This document shows, in pieces, positions 14,158-21,808 of a stretch of 24,531 nucleotides of DNA. Every line of letters starts with the position of its first letter. The first letter of the stretch is position 1. Source of the stretch: a virus. The stretch is taken from positions 1 through 24,531 of the IMG/VR virus record IMGVR_UViG_3300031963_000892; one strand, 5' to 3'. The notes under the pieces are model-generated. The model did no database searches, was not told where the DNA came from, and saw only the letters and a program-made list of their open reading frames with translations. Position numbers and translations under genes: made by a program.

Positions 14158-14331
14158 ATGATTAAGCTCGAACTCGAACTCGAAGCCGTGAACGACATTC
14201 TGAACGTCCTCGGCCAGCTTCCCACCGCTTCTGGCGCGTGGCCGCTGATGCAGCGCATCCGTGCGCAGGCCGAAGCACAGGCTGGTCCGCAGGCACAGGC
14301 CGAGATCATGCAGGAAGACGAGGCTGCGTAA
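14158..14331 (+). CDS. 57-residue helical protein between fibre and endolysin
   Basis: This small gene begins MIKLELELEAVNDILNVLGQ, followed by LPTASGAWPLMQRIRAQAEA and a Gln/Ala/Glu-rich end (QAGPQAQAEIMQEDEAA). It is predicted to be a helical protein without a membrane segment. AAGGAG about 8 nt before the ATG and a TAATG overlap with the endolysin start support translation. Proteins of the form 'L.L...EVN.IL..LGQ.PY......I.KI..QA..Q' are widespread beside tail fibre genes in phages. Their role is not known to me. Confidence 0.75.
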   Translation: MIKLELELEAVNDILNVLGQLPTASGAWPLMQRIRAQAEAQAGPQAQAEIMQEDEAA

Positions 14332-14723
14332 TGTCCATCACTCTGGGGGCACGTTCGTTGGCGCGCTTGGAGGGGGTCCACCCGGACCTCGTCCGCGTAG
14401 TCAAGCGCGCCGCAGCTATGTCGGACCTCGACTTCACCGTCCTTGAAGGGCTGCGCACGCTGGATCGCCAGCGGCAGTTGTTTGCCCAAAAGGCGACGAA
14501 GACGATGAACTCGCGCCACCTCACCGGCCACGCTGTCGATCTGGCACCGATGCTCGGTGGGAAGGTGTCTTGGGATTGGCCGCTTTACCACCGTCTCGCG
14601 AAGACCGTGAAAGCCGCCGCCGCTGCCGAGAAAGTCCCGATCACTTGGGGTGGGGACTGGCGCACTTTCAAGGACGGCCCGCATTGGGAACTGCCTTGGA
14701 AAGAGTATCCGAGAGGAAGCTGA
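14331..14723 (+). CDS. Endolysin, M15-family L-alanyl-D-glutamate-type peptidase
   Basis: This 130-residue protein is the typical length for T5-type M15 endolysins. It starts at ATG 14331 (TAATG junction); upstream in-frame starts were rejected because they would overlap the previous gene by about 90 nt. It contains LDFTVLEGLRTLDRQRQLFA, then the metal-binding motif SRHLTGHAVDLAP (zinc ligands expected at His63 and Asp70), WDWPLYHRLAKTVKAAAAAE, and WGGDWRTFKDGPHWEL (His118 is the third ligand, with nearby acidic residues as catalytic candidates). It cleaves stem peptides in peptidoglycan and releases phage at the end of infection. There is no signal peptide, so it needs a holin. A holin-like gene follows 1 nt after the stop. 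Confidence 0.92.
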   Translation: MSITLGARSLARLEGVHPDLVRVVKRAAAMSDLDFTVLEGLRTLDRQRQLFAQKATKTMNSRHLTGHAVDLAPMLGGKVSWDWPLYHRLAKTVKAAAAAEKVPITWGGDWRTFKDGPHWELPWKEYPRGS

Positions 14724-14724
14724 T

Positions 14725-14895
14725 ATGTCGAAGAGTGAACTCCACGGCGTTGCCCGTACCATCCTCGCCGCTGTCGGTGGTTTTGCCGCCGCCAAGGGCT
14801 GGATCGACAGCGAGACCGCCGTGTCACTGGCCGGTGCGCTTGCCACCGTTTTCGTGGCCGTATGGTCGGTGAAGTCGAAGCGTAGCGCAGCCTAA
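14725..14895 (+). CDS. Putative holin (small two-helix membrane protein)
   Basis: This 56-residue protein begins MSKSELHGVARTILAAVGGF, with two hydrophobic segments at about residues 10-26 (RTILAAVGGFAAAKGWI) and 33-49 (VSLAGALATVFVAVWSV) and a basic SKRSAA-type tail. AGAGGAAG just upstream supports ATG 14725. A small, two-segment, basic-tailed membrane protein immediately after an endolysin is a classical holin arrangement. The sequence resembles holins annotated after phage Pam3 gp28 (from memory). It would form inner-membrane lesions letting the endolysin reach the cell wall. An antiholin or spanin role cannot be excluded, and no obvious spanin pair is seen nearby. Confidence 0.75.
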   Translation: MSKSELHGVARTILAAVGGFAAAKGWIDSETAVSLAGALATVFVAVWSVKSKRSAA

Positions 14896-14920
14896 GCTAC
14901 AGGTACTAATGTAACCCTAA

Positions 14921-14970
14921 GCCGAGAAAGGAGGGGACAGACGTATGTTCGGTTTCTCTCCCTTCTCGGC
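14921..14970 (+). promoter_or_regulatory. Possible start-site hairpin on the 22-residue-repeat gene
   Basis: GCCGAGAA (14921-14928) is the reverse complement of TTCTCGGC (14963-14970). With a one-base bulge the pairing extends by GG/CC (14930-14931 with 14961-14962). The enclosed loop holds most of the Shine-Dalgarno sequence (AAGGAGG at 14928-14934) and the ATG at 14945. Such a fold could restrict ribosome access. The complementarity is seen directly; the regulatory effect is inferred. Confidence 0.4.
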
Positions 14971-15907
14971 CACTCCCTTCTCGGACATCAACGAGAGCGT
15001 CCGGGTAACCGTATTCCTTACCGGTGTCGAAGGCATCGGGCAGATCGGCACGGCAGTCATCGACGCCGATGCTGTGGTTATCGAGGACGGTGTAGAGGGG
15101 ACCGGTGCGGTCGGCACCGTTATTGCTACCGCAGGTAGCGCGAACCTCGTCACTGGACTGGCTGCGACCGGCGCGGTCGGCACCGTCACCGTATTTAACG
15201 AAGCCTTTATATACCCCACCGGGGTAGAAGGCTCCGCGCTGCTTGGCACCGCTGTTGTCGAAGCCGATGCCCCCGTCAATGTGTCCGGGGTCGAGGCGAC
15301 CACTGCGGTTGGTACAGTCAACGCCACGGGCGGCAGCGCCAATCTCGTCACCGGTCTGGCAGCTTCGGCTGAACTCGGGGATGTTACCACCCGCACGGTC
15401 AACTCGATCCCGGTCACGGGGGTCGCAGCTTCCGCAGACCTCGGCACGGTCGTCGTTGAGGCAGATGCCCCGGTATATGTCGATGGCGTACAAGCCAGCG
15501 CTCAGCTTGGCACTGTTGAAGTTGGGGCCAAAGCCATTGTCACCGTCACTGGTGTATCGGCAGTCTGCACCCTTGGTTCGGTCGTCGTCAGCGCAGGTGC
15601 GGGCGCAGTTGTGGCCGGTGTTGAGGCCACGGGTGATGTTACTGCTCCTAGTGTCGTAGGTAGTTCCAATGTTGTCCCGGTTGGTGTACAAGCCTCGGGG
15701 ATTATTACCAGCGTACTGGTCTGGGGGGTCATCAACGACAACCAGAACCCAGACTGGGTGCCGGTAAACGACGCACAAACGGGCAACTGGGTGGGTATTT
15801 CCGATAACCAGACACCGAACTGGCAGGCGGTAAACGACACCCAACCGAGCAATTGGGTCCAAGTGGCGGATGGGAACACCGTCGTCTGGACCCAGATACC
15901 GACGTAA
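14945..15907 (+). CDS. 22-residue-repeat protein with Trp-repeat C-terminus (putative tail/surface protein)
   Basis: This 320-residue protein begins MFGFSPFSATPFSD, followed from residue 26 by about ten consecutive units of almost exactly 22 residues. The consensus is (T/D/S/A)G(V/L)(E/A/Q)(A/G)(S/T)A.(L/V)GTV.V.A.A...V. The C-terminus is five exact 11-residue units, each ending in Trp (e.g. VGISDNQTPNW, QAVNDTQPSNW), then TQIPT. Val/Ala/Gly-rich regular repeats suggest a beta-solenoid or stacked beta-hairpins. The Trp-repeats may be a trimerisation or binding tip. It lies between the lysis genes and the second fibre, so an adhesin or fibre-associated role is likely but unproven. A strong AAAGGAGG site precedes the ATG inside a possible hairpin. 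Confidence 0.75.
   Translation: MFGFSPFSATPFSDINESVRVTVFLTGVEGIGQIGTAVIDADAVVIEDGVEGTGAVGTVIATAGSANLVTGLAATGAVGTVTVFNEAFIYPTGVEGSALLGTAVVEADAPVNVSGVEATTAVGTVNATGGSANLVTGLAASAELGDVTTRTVNSIPVTGVAASADLGTVVVEADAPVYVDGVQASAQLGTVEVGAKAIVTVTGVSAVCTLGSVVVSAGAGAVVAGVEATGDVTAPSVVGSSNVVPVGVQASGIITSVLVWGVINDNQNPDWVPVNDAQTGNWVGISDNQTPNWQAVNDTQPSNWVQVADGNTVVWTQIPT
15020..15715 (+). repeat. Ten ~22-codon protein repeats with a 3-unit super-period
   Basis: The units run from residue 26 to about 250. Unit ends recur every third repeat: ADAVVIE / EADAPVNV / EADAPVYV in units 1, 4 and 7, and AGSANLV / GGSANLV in units 2 and 5. A 66-residue (198-nt) higher-order block therefore appears to have been duplicated. 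Only one unit is 23 rather than 22 residues. Confidence 0.8.
15725..15889 (+). repeat. Five 11-codon Trp-terminated repeats
   Basis: Five consecutive 11-residue units each end in Trp: GVINDNQNPDW, VPVNDAQTGNW, VGISDNQTPNW, QAVNDTQPSNW and VQVADGNTVVW. The conserved core is (N/S)D.Q..(N/D)W. The unit length is exactly half of the 22-residue repeat that precedes it. Confidence 0.85.
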
Positions 15908-15916
15908 GGGATTGAC

Positions 15917-18547
15917 ATGGCAAGTACCTATAGCCCTCTCAAAATCCAGTTGATGACCACGGGGGAGAACGCGACCACGTGGGGTGACGTCACCAACACC
16001 AACCTTGGTACTGCGATTGAGGAGGCTATCGTCGGCTCGGCTGACGTCACCTTTGCGAGCGCCAACGTCACGCTGACACTGACCAACACCAACACTACGC
16101 AGACTGCCCGCAACCTGCGGCTTCGTCTGATCGGCACGACTGGTGGCTCGACCCGCAACCTCGTGGTCCCCAGCATCGAGAAGCCGTACATCGTCAGCAA
16201 CGGTTGCGCTGATAGCGTCCTCGTCAAGACCGCTGCTGGCACCGGGATCACGGTCCCCGCCGGTAAGACGATGTGGGTCTACAGCGACGGCACGAACGTG
16301 GTGGATGCGGTTACCCACCTGTCGTCGCTGACGCTGGGCGGTGCGTTGTCCGGTACGTCTGCAGACTTCACGGGTGCCCTTAGCACTGGCGGCACGCTCA
16401 CCACCGGCAACGGCGTCAGCACGGGTGATTGCGCCATCGAGATCGGTGGTAACCGGTCGGGAAGTGGCCCGGCCTACATCGACTTCCACTCCACTGCGGG
16501 GTCGGACTTCGAAGCGCGCATCATGCGCTACGCGGGCGCAAATGGCGCGATGGATATTGCCAACACCGGGACTGGTGGGTTGAACTTGGCGGTCCAAGGG
16601 AATGGCCCGCTCACACTAAACACCGCAGGTTCCGAAAGGATGCGCATCACCAGCACCGGCAACGTCGGGATTGGCACCAGCAGCCCTAGTGATCGCCTTG
16701 TGGTGGTGTCGAACGTCTACCGGTCGGCTATCTTCTCGTCTGCTGTGACTGCCACCCCCGCTTCGCTTGATGCAGGTGAAGTGTTCAACATCTCGGCCAA
16801 TGCTGCGGTCAGCGGGGTAACCTTCTCCCCAAGCGACCCCCGCCTGCTCACCTTCGGTGTGTCCACGGGCAACCAAGTCTACGTGCGCGCGGGCGATCTA
16901 AGTCTGGTCTCTACCTCCAACATTGGGTTCGTGACCGGTGGCGGCACGGAGTTCATGCGCCTTACCAGTGCCGGTCGGCTCGGTATCGGTACGGTCTCCC
17001 CTTCTACGCTTCTCGATGTGAACGGTGCGGCCCGCGCCAACTCGCTGACGCTGACGACCGATCTGGCCGTTGCCGATGGTGGTACTGGTGCCTCGACCGC
17101 TGCGGATGCGCGCACCAACCTCGACGTTCCTTCGACTGGTGGTTCGGGTGCCTCGGGCACGTGGGGGATCAATATCTCCGGCAACGCCGCGACGGTGACC
17201 AACGGGGTCTACACCACTGGTAGCCAGACCATCTCGGGGCAGAAGCTGTTCAGCAGCCTGCTGCTTCTCGGTGACGGGGGCTTCGCCTTCAACAGCGATG
17301 GTGCGCAGGATACCGGGATTAGCTGGGCCTCGGATGGCGTGATGAACGTCCGGTCGAACGGTGTGACTATCGGCCAGTTCAACGGCAACGGCTTCACCGG
17401 CAACGCCGCCAACGTCTATGGTACTGTGGCTGTCGCCAACGGCGGCACGGGGGCTACGACTGCTGCTGGGGCGCGGACCAACCTTGGTCTCGGATCGCTC
17501 GCCACCCTCAACTCGATCAACAACTCCAACTGGTCGGGCACCGTCCTTGCGGTTACCAATGGCGGCACGGGCGCAGGCGATGCCGGATCGGCCCGGACCA
17601 ACCTCGGTCTCGGCTCGCTGGCCACCCTGTCGTCGATCAACAACTCGAATTGGTCGGGCACGGCGCTGTCCATCGGTAACGGCGGCACTGGTGCGTCGGA
17701 TGCTGCCACTGCCCGTTCCAACCTGTCGGTGCCCTCGACCACTGGTTCGGGCGCTTCGGGCACGTGGGGGATCAACATTTCGGGGAGCGCCGCGTCGGCC
17801 TCCACCGCATCGAATGCCAGCGCCCTCAATGGGCAGGCAGCGTCCTTCTACACCGACATCCCGGCGCGGCTCGGGTATACCCCGGTTCAGCAGGGTGGTG
17901 GTGTCGGTCAGGGTTCCAACAAAATCTACATCGGATGGACCGGTTCGCAGATCGGCATTCAGGTGGACAGCACCAACTTCGGTGGGTCGTGGCCGATCAA
18001 CGTCACTGGCAGCGCCGGGTCGGTTGCATGGACTAGTGTGTCGGGTCGTCCGACTGCGGTGTCGGCCTTTACCAACGACGCGGGCTACATCACCTCGGCT
18101 GCGCTGTCGGGGTACGCCCAGCTTTCGGGTGCGATATTCACTGGTGACATCACGACCTATCGTACCGCTGCTCCGACCACCGGGGTTCTCTTCCTCGGTA
18201 ACGCCGGGAACCGCTACCTCTTCTACAATGGTACCAACTACGAGATGCCGGGCGCGAGCCTGACCATTAACGGCAGCACTGCGGTCACCAACAACGGTGG
18301 TACCTACGGGATCAACATTAGCGGAAACGCTGCGACTGCCACCTCGGCCACGAGTGCCACCTCGGCTACCTCGGCTACCTCGGCCACCAACGCTACGAAC
18401 GCGGCGAACCTCGTTGCGGCCAACTTCTCGGTTGTGCAGTCTGGCACCAACCTGCTGTTCCAGTACAACGGTACCACCATCGCCGTGCTGGATAGCTCGG
18501 GCAACTTCACGGCCAAGGCCAATGTCACTGCGTACGGGAGTATCTAA
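15917..18547 (+). CDS. Second tail fibre, lacking an S74 chaperone domain
   Basis: This 876-residue protein has an N-terminal domain of about 140 residues ([74 protein letters not shown]) shared with many aquatic phage fibres. Two NVGIGTSSP-type repeats follow (about residues 250 and 355). Then come [17 protein letters not shown] tandem units, [13 protein letters not shown] units and a Ser-Ala-Thr run. It ends [18 protein letters not shown]. The first fibre has the equivalent MTAAGNVTAYSDPRLKED, in which the S74 domain starts at that Ser. So this protein stops where the mature, self-cleaved form would end. It is probably a receptor-binding fibre. How it folds without the chaperone is unclear. 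Its stop overlaps the next ATG by 1 nt. Confidence 0.88.
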   Translation: MASTYSPLKIQLMTTGENATTWGDVTNTNLGTAIEEAIVGSADVTFASANVTLTLTNTNTTQTARNLRLRLIGTTGGSTRNLVVPSIEKPYIVSNGCADSVLVKTAAGTGITVPAGKTMWVYSDGTNVVDAVTHLSSLTLGGALSGTSADFTGALSTGGTLTTGNGVSTGDCAIEIGGNRSGSGPAYIDFHSTAGSDFEARIMRYAGANGAMDIANTGTGGLNLAVQGNGPLTLNTAGSERMRITSTGNVGIGTSSPSDRLVVVSNVYRSAIFSSAVTATPASLDAGEVFNISANAAVSGVTFSPSDPRLLTFGVSTGNQVYVRAGDLSLVSTSNIGFVTGGGTEFMRLTSAGRLGIGTVSPSTLLDVNGAARANSLTLTTDLAVADGGTGASTAADARTNLDVPSTGGSGASGTWGINISGNAATVTNGVYTTGSQTISGQKLFSSLLLLGDGGFAFNSDGAQDTGISWASDGVMNVRSNGVTIGQFNGNGFTGNAANVYGTVAVANGGTGATTAAGARTNLGLGSLATLNSINNSNWSGTVLAVTNGGTGAGDAGSARTNLGLGSLATLSSINNSNWSGTALSIGNGGTGASDAATARSNLSVPSTTGSGASGTWGINISGSAASASTASNASALNGQAASFYTDIPARLGYTPVQQGGGVGQGSNKIYIGWTGSQIGIQVDSTNFGGSWPINVTGSAGSVAWTSVSGRPTAVSAFTNDAGYITSAALSGYAQLSGAIFTGDITTYRTAAPTTGVLFLGNAGNRYLFYNGTNYEMPGASLTINGSTAVTNNGGTYGINISGNAATATSATSATSATSATSATNATNAANLVAANFSVVQSGTNLLFQYNGTTIAVLDSSGNFTAKANVTAYGSI
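17432..17791 (+). repeat. 120-nt (40-codon) tandem repeat in fibre 2
   Basis: The phrase GGCGGCAC(G/T)G recurs at exactly 120-nt intervals (17441, 17561, 17681). Each unit encodes (V/I).[29 protein letters not shown]; the third unit diverges after [20 protein letters not shown]. At least two full units are nearly identical at protein level. This is a likely spot for unit gain or loss changing fibre length. Confidence 0.85.
18336..18402 (+). repeat. Short ACCTCGGC-type repeat (Ser-Ala-Thr run)
   Basis: Repeated 9-nt units around gccacctcg / gctacctcg encode a (Ala-Thr-Ser) run passing into Asn-Ala-Thr near the C-terminus of fibre 2. This is a low-complexity slippage-prone tract that stays in frame because the unit is 9 nt. 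Confidence 0.7.
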
Positions 18548-19113
18548 TGCCTCTACCCTCTAGCGGCCCGCTCTCGCTGAATGACATCCAGACGGAGTTT
18601 GGTGGGTCTAACCCGATCTGCCTTTCGGAGTACTACGCTGGTGGGGCGAACGTGCCCGCTGGTACCACGGGTACCTACGGGGCTGTACCGTCGAGTGGCG
18701 CGATCAGCATCCGTAATTTCTACGGTACCACGAAGGTCATCATCTCGATCACAGGTCAGAATATCGGCTACTCTTCGGGGGGCCTTACCTCCGCTACTGC
18801 GGGGTACCAACTAACAAACGGGGGTTTGGTCCGCCAGAACGAACAGAACAACTATTCCACCCTTGAACAATGGTGCACCCCTACATCCCAAGCGACCAAT
18901 TACGAGGTGTACGCTACCTTGGTGTACGGCACGGTTTACGGCGACCCTACCGGCGCGTGGTTGTTGCTCACAAACACACGGGAGTGGCTCGTTACGGCCT
19001 CAACCGGAGGCTATGAACAGGCTCAGATCACAGTCCAAATCCGGCGTACCGGTACGACCACACCCGTCTATGGTCCTGTTACCATCACCATCACAGCGGA
19101 TGCGATCCTCTAA
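18547..19113 (+). CDS. Fibre-partner protein with SGPLSLNDIQTEFGGSNPI domain
   Basis: This 188-residue protein starts [20 protein letters not shown], then NPICLSEYYAGGANVPAGTT, YGAVPSSGAISIRNFYGTTK. The first ~62 residues form a conserved domain found in many phage tail proteins, often as the N-terminus of short receptor-binding or fibre-tip proteins. The remaining ~125 residues are beta-rich (VIISITGQNIGYSSGGLTSA ... YEVYATLVYGTVYGDPTGAW ... AQITVQIRRTGTTTPV) and look variable, as expected for a host-facing domain. It is translationally coupled to fibre 2 (TAATG) and to the next gene (TAATG). The receptor-binding role is inferred. Confidence 0.75.
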   Translation: MPLPSSGPLSLNDIQTEFGGSNPICLSEYYAGGANVPAGTTGTYGAVPSSGAISIRNFYGTTKVIISITGQNIGYSSGGLTSATAGYQLTNGGLVRQNEQNNYSTLEQWCTPTSQATNYEVYATLVYGTVYGDPTGAWLLLTNTREWLVTASTGGYEQAQITVQIRRTGTTTPVYGPVTITITADAIL

Positions 19114-21047
19114 TGGCGTTCATCAAGCTCCAGTTCAAACCCGGCGTCAACCGCGACCAGACCGACTACTCGAACGAGGGCGGCTGGTACGAGTGCGACA
19201 AGATCAGGTTTCGCTCGGGCTACCCCGAGAAGGTCGGGGGGTGGAACAAGCTCACGCCGAATACCTTCATCGGCGTGTGCCGCCAGATGTGGAACTGGAT
19301 CACTTCCTACAGCGACAACTTCCTCGCGCTGGGCACCAACGAGAAGGCGTACATCGAGGCGGGTGGTTACTTCTACGACATCACCCCACTGCGCACGGTG
19401 GACCCCACCCTGTCGTCGCCGGGTACGGATAACGCAGTCGCCACGACCAATGGTAGCGCGGTAGTCACGTTCAACCTGACGGTTCCGCACCTGCTCACCG
19501 ACGGCGACTATGTGCAAATCTCCGGTGTGGTGGGTCCGATTGCTGGTATTCCCGCCAGCCAGATCAACGCCAACCATCGTGTTACTGTAGTAGACACAGA
19601 TAGCTTCACCATCACGGTGACGACCGCTGCCAACGCAACCCTGTCCGGGCAAGGCGGCACCGCCATCGACATCGCCTGCGAAGTCTCTCCCGGCAACCCG
19701 ATCACCGTGCAGGGTTACGGTTGGGGCACCGGTCCGTGGGGGCGCGGCGCATGGGGTCTGGGTTCGACCACCCCTATCAACCTGCCGCAGCGTGACTGGT
19801 GGTTCGACAACTTCGACAACGACCTCGTGATGAACATCCGCAACGGGGAAGGCTACTGGTGGGCACGCGGCACCACCAACGACCCGACCAGCGCGTTGAA
19901 CACCAAGGCCGTGCGGCTCGTTGACTACGCTATTGCCGAAGGCTTCACCGGGTCGTCTGTGCCGGTGCAGATCATGCAGTTGCTGGTGTCGCAGCAGGAC
20001 CGCCACCTGATCGCCTTTGGCGCGGTCCCGTTTGGCTCGACCAACCCCGACGACTTTGACCCCATGCTGATCCGCTGGGCCGACCAAGACACGCCGGGCG
20101 ACTGGACCCCGACCACGACCAATACCGCTGGTGACCTCCGCGTTTCACGTGGATCACGGATCGTGCGCGCTATGCCGACCCGGCAGGAAGTCCTCGTCTG
20201 GACCGACACCAACCTCTACACCCTACAGTTCCTCGGCACGACCGACGTCTTTGCCTTGCAGGAGTACGCCGACAACATCTCGGTCATGTCACCCCGTGCG
20301 ATGGCCTCGGCAGCGAACATCACCTACTGGATGGGGCAGGACAAGTTCTACGCCTACACGGGCCGCGTCGAGACGCTGCCATGCACCCTGCGCGACCACG
20401 TGTTCAAGAACCTCAACCTCGATCAGTCGGATCAGGTAATCTGCGGGACCAACGAGCAGTGGAACGAGGTGTGGTGGTTCTACCCGACTGCCAACAGCGA
20501 CTACAACAACGCCTATGTGGTCTATAACCACCTTGAGCGTATCTGGTATTACGGCACCATTGACCGGACAGCGTGGCTCGACACTCCCCTACGCTACTAC
20601 CCGCAAGCGGTGAACTCTTCGGTTGTGGTGACGGACGGTGTTCCCAGCGTTGGGGCGGGCTATCTTTACCAGCACGAGGATGGCATCGACGCCGATGGCG
20701 AGCCGATGGATAGCTACATCCAGTCGTCGGACTTCGACCTTGAGGATGGCGACCAGTTCATGCTGACGCGCCGCCTGCTGCCGGATGTCGGCTTCGCGGG
20801 TTCGACCGCAGCCTCGCCGGAAGTGACGTTCCAGATGCGCCCGCGTAACTTCCCCGGTAGCCGCTTTTCTTCGGACCCGGCGGACACGCAGCGCGTCATC
20901 GAGACGTCAGTCGGCCAGTTCACCGAGCAGGTCTTCATCCGCGCCCGTGCCCGTCAGATGGCGATCAAGATCAGGTCGCAGAACCTCGGGGTGCAGTGGC
21001 AGCTTGGTGCGCCGCGCCTTGATGCGCGCCCGGACGGGAGGCGCTAA
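19113..21047 (+). CDS. Large conserved tail protein (putative tail nozzle/tubular protein)
   Basis: This 644-residue protein starts MAFIKLQFKPGVNRDQTDYS, then NEGGWYECDKIRFRSGYPEK, VGGWNKLTP, GVCRQMWNWITSYSDNFLAL, EKAYIEAGGYFYDITPLRT. Later parts have HLLTDGDYVQISGVVG (a small beta domain around residues 125-190), WWFDNFDNDLVMNIRNGEGY, WADQDTPGDWTPTTTNTAGD, EVLVWTDTNLYTLQFLG and YWMGQDKFYAYTGRVETLPC. Regular Trp/Tyr-rich strands suggest a propeller-like fold. Proteins with this N-terminus are core tail proteins in short-tailed aquatic phages. By synteny and size it is my best candidate for the tubular/nozzle protein (T7 gp12 analogue). The general tail role is fairly secure; the specific nozzle call is inference. 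Confidence 0.75.
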   Translation: MAFIKLQFKPGVNRDQTDYSNEGGWYECDKIRFRSGYPEKVGGWNKLTPNTFIGVCRQMWNWITSYSDNFLALGTNEKAYIEAGGYFYDITPLRTVDPTLSSPGTDNAVATTNGSAVVTFNLTVPHLLTDGDYVQISGVVGPIAGIPASQINANHRVTVVDTDSFTITVTTAANATLSGQGGTAIDIACEVSPGNPITVQGYGWGTGPWGRGAWGLGSTTPINLPQRDWWFDNFDNDLVMNIRNGEGYWWARGTTNDPTSALNTKAVRLVDYAIAEGFTGSSVPVQIMQLLVSQQDRHLIAFGAVPFGSTNPDDFDPMLIRWADQDTPGDWTPTTTNTAGDLRVSRGSRIVRAMPTRQEVLVWTDTNLYTLQFLGTTDVFALQEYADNISVMSPRAMASAANITYWMGQDKFYAYTGRVETLPCTLRDHVFKNLNLDQSDQVICGTNEQWNEVWWFYPTANSDYNNAYVVYNHLERIWYYGTIDRTAWLDTPLRYYPQAVNSSVVVTDGVPSVGAGYLYQHEDGIDADGEPMDSYIQSSDFDLEDGDQFMLTRRLLPDVGFAGSTAASPEVTFQMRPRNFPGSRFSSDPADTQRVIETSVGQFTEQVFIRARARQMAIKIRSQNLGVQWQLGAPRLDARPDGRR

Positions 21048-21727
21048 TGGCACTTACCAAGTTCCGCGCTTCGCCACTACCCAACGCCCCGGCGCAGTAC
21101 GATCCACAGCACATCCGGCAGATGATCCGGGTGATCGAGACGTACTTCTCGCAGTTGGACAGCAACACACCCAACTATGCCCAGAGCTACACGGCGGACT
21201 TCTTCTACGGGGATGGCACCGGCATCTACGTCCCTTACAACCAGTTTCAGAGCCGGGTTGACCAGACGGCTGCGGCCATCGACCAAGCCTACGCAATCCG
21301 GTTGGAGGTCACCGACTTTGTGAATGGTATATCCATCACGGGGGTGAACAACACGCGCATAACCTTCTCCGAGCCGGGGATGTATAATGTGGCGTACAGC
21401 CTTCAGTTCAAAAACACGGTCAACGACCTTGAGACCATCGACATATGGTTGCGGTACAAGGGTGTAGACATACCCGACACGAACACCCGTTTTGCCATCC
21501 CCCCTCGTAAATCGACGGGCGACCCATCCTTCTTGGTTGCCGTCACGCCGCTCATGCTGACTGTGGCTGCGGTTAACGACTACATCGAGATCATGTGGCG
21601 GGTATCGAACGTCAACGTGATACTGGAGCATCTCCCCGCAGTGGCTGCTGTTCCGGGTGTAACGCCTGCTATCCCGGCCACCCCCTCGGCTATTGTCGAG
21701 GCGTTTTTTGTGTCGAAGGCAGTCTAG
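21047..21727 (+). CDS. Jelly-roll-like virion protein
   Basis: This 226-residue protein has an N-terminal helix ALTKFRASPLPNAPAQYDPQ with HIRQMIRVIETYFSQLDSNT. A C1q/TNF-like beta-sandwich follows: TAAAIDQAYAIRLEVTDFVN, GISITGVNNTRITFSEPGMY, NVAYSLQFKN, IDIWLRYKGVDIPDTNTRF, VAAVNDYIEIMWRVSNVNVI. It ends in a Pro/Ala-rich stretch and AIVEAFFVSKAV. The 'YN..YS.Q.......IDIWLR.NGVDIP.SNTR' pattern is a common phage structural family. The fold suggests a trimeric surface or receptor-binding component near the tail tip. It is coupled by TAATG to the upstream gene. A possible terminator hairpin lies inside its last codons. Confidence 0.75.
   Translation: MALTKFRASPLPNAPAQYDPQHIRQMIRVIETYFSQLDSNTPNYAQSYTADFFYGDGTGIYVPYNQFQSRVDQTAAAIDQAYAIRLEVTDFVNGISITGVNNTRITFSEPGMYNVAYSLQFKNTVNDLETIDIWLRYKGVDIPDTNTRFAIPPRKSTGDPSFLVAVTPLMLTVAAVNDYIEIMWRVSNVNVILEHLPAVAAVPGVTPAIPATPSAIVEAFFVSKAV
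21684..21709 (+). terminator. Possible weak terminator inside the 3' end of the jelly-roll gene
   Basis: CCTCG (21684-21688) and CGAGG (21697-21701) can form a 5-bp stem with an 8-nt loop, followed two bases later by six T's (21704-21709). The stem is short, so efficiency would be low. It falls within coding sequence 18 nt before the stop, just upstream of one of the few non-coding gaps in the window, which is what makes it plausible. Confidence 0.35.
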
Positions 21728-21808
21728 TTTTTTGGGTACTACTTGCTATGGAACTTGTGTATACACTCGTAGCAGTTGGCAAATGATAACCTCGGTCTAA
21801 GGTCAGCC
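21728..21808 (+). other. Short non-coding gap with a 10-bp palindrome
   Basis: This 81-nt gap contains the perfect palindrome GTGTATACAC at 21757-21766. I see no convincing -35/-10 pair, although TATACA within the palindrome could serve as a -10 element. An in-frame TTG at 21776 lacks a ribosome-binding site, so I treat the region as untranslated. Operator or promoter function is possible but unsupported beyond the palindrome. Confidence 0.35.

Noticed and set aside
13813-14331. Possible programmed frameshift joining small genes near the lysis cassette
   Set aside because: Each small gene has its own ribosome-binding site and known-family start. There is no slippery heptamer or long-tail tape measure chaperone pair.
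14906-16597. 563-codon open frame on the minus strand across the repeat protein and start of fibre 2
   Set aside because: It spans two well-supported + strand genes and the gap between them. Its apparent repeats are complements of the 22-codon repeats, and no family resemblance is seen.
18336-18402. Short repeat run as a CRISPR-like array
   Set aside because: The units are 9 nt, contiguous and in frame, encoding a Ser-Ala-Thr tract. No spacers are present.
21776-21808. TTG start extending the 709-residue protein by 11 residues
   Set aside because: No ribosome-binding site precedes the TTG, while AAGG is well placed for ATG 21809.
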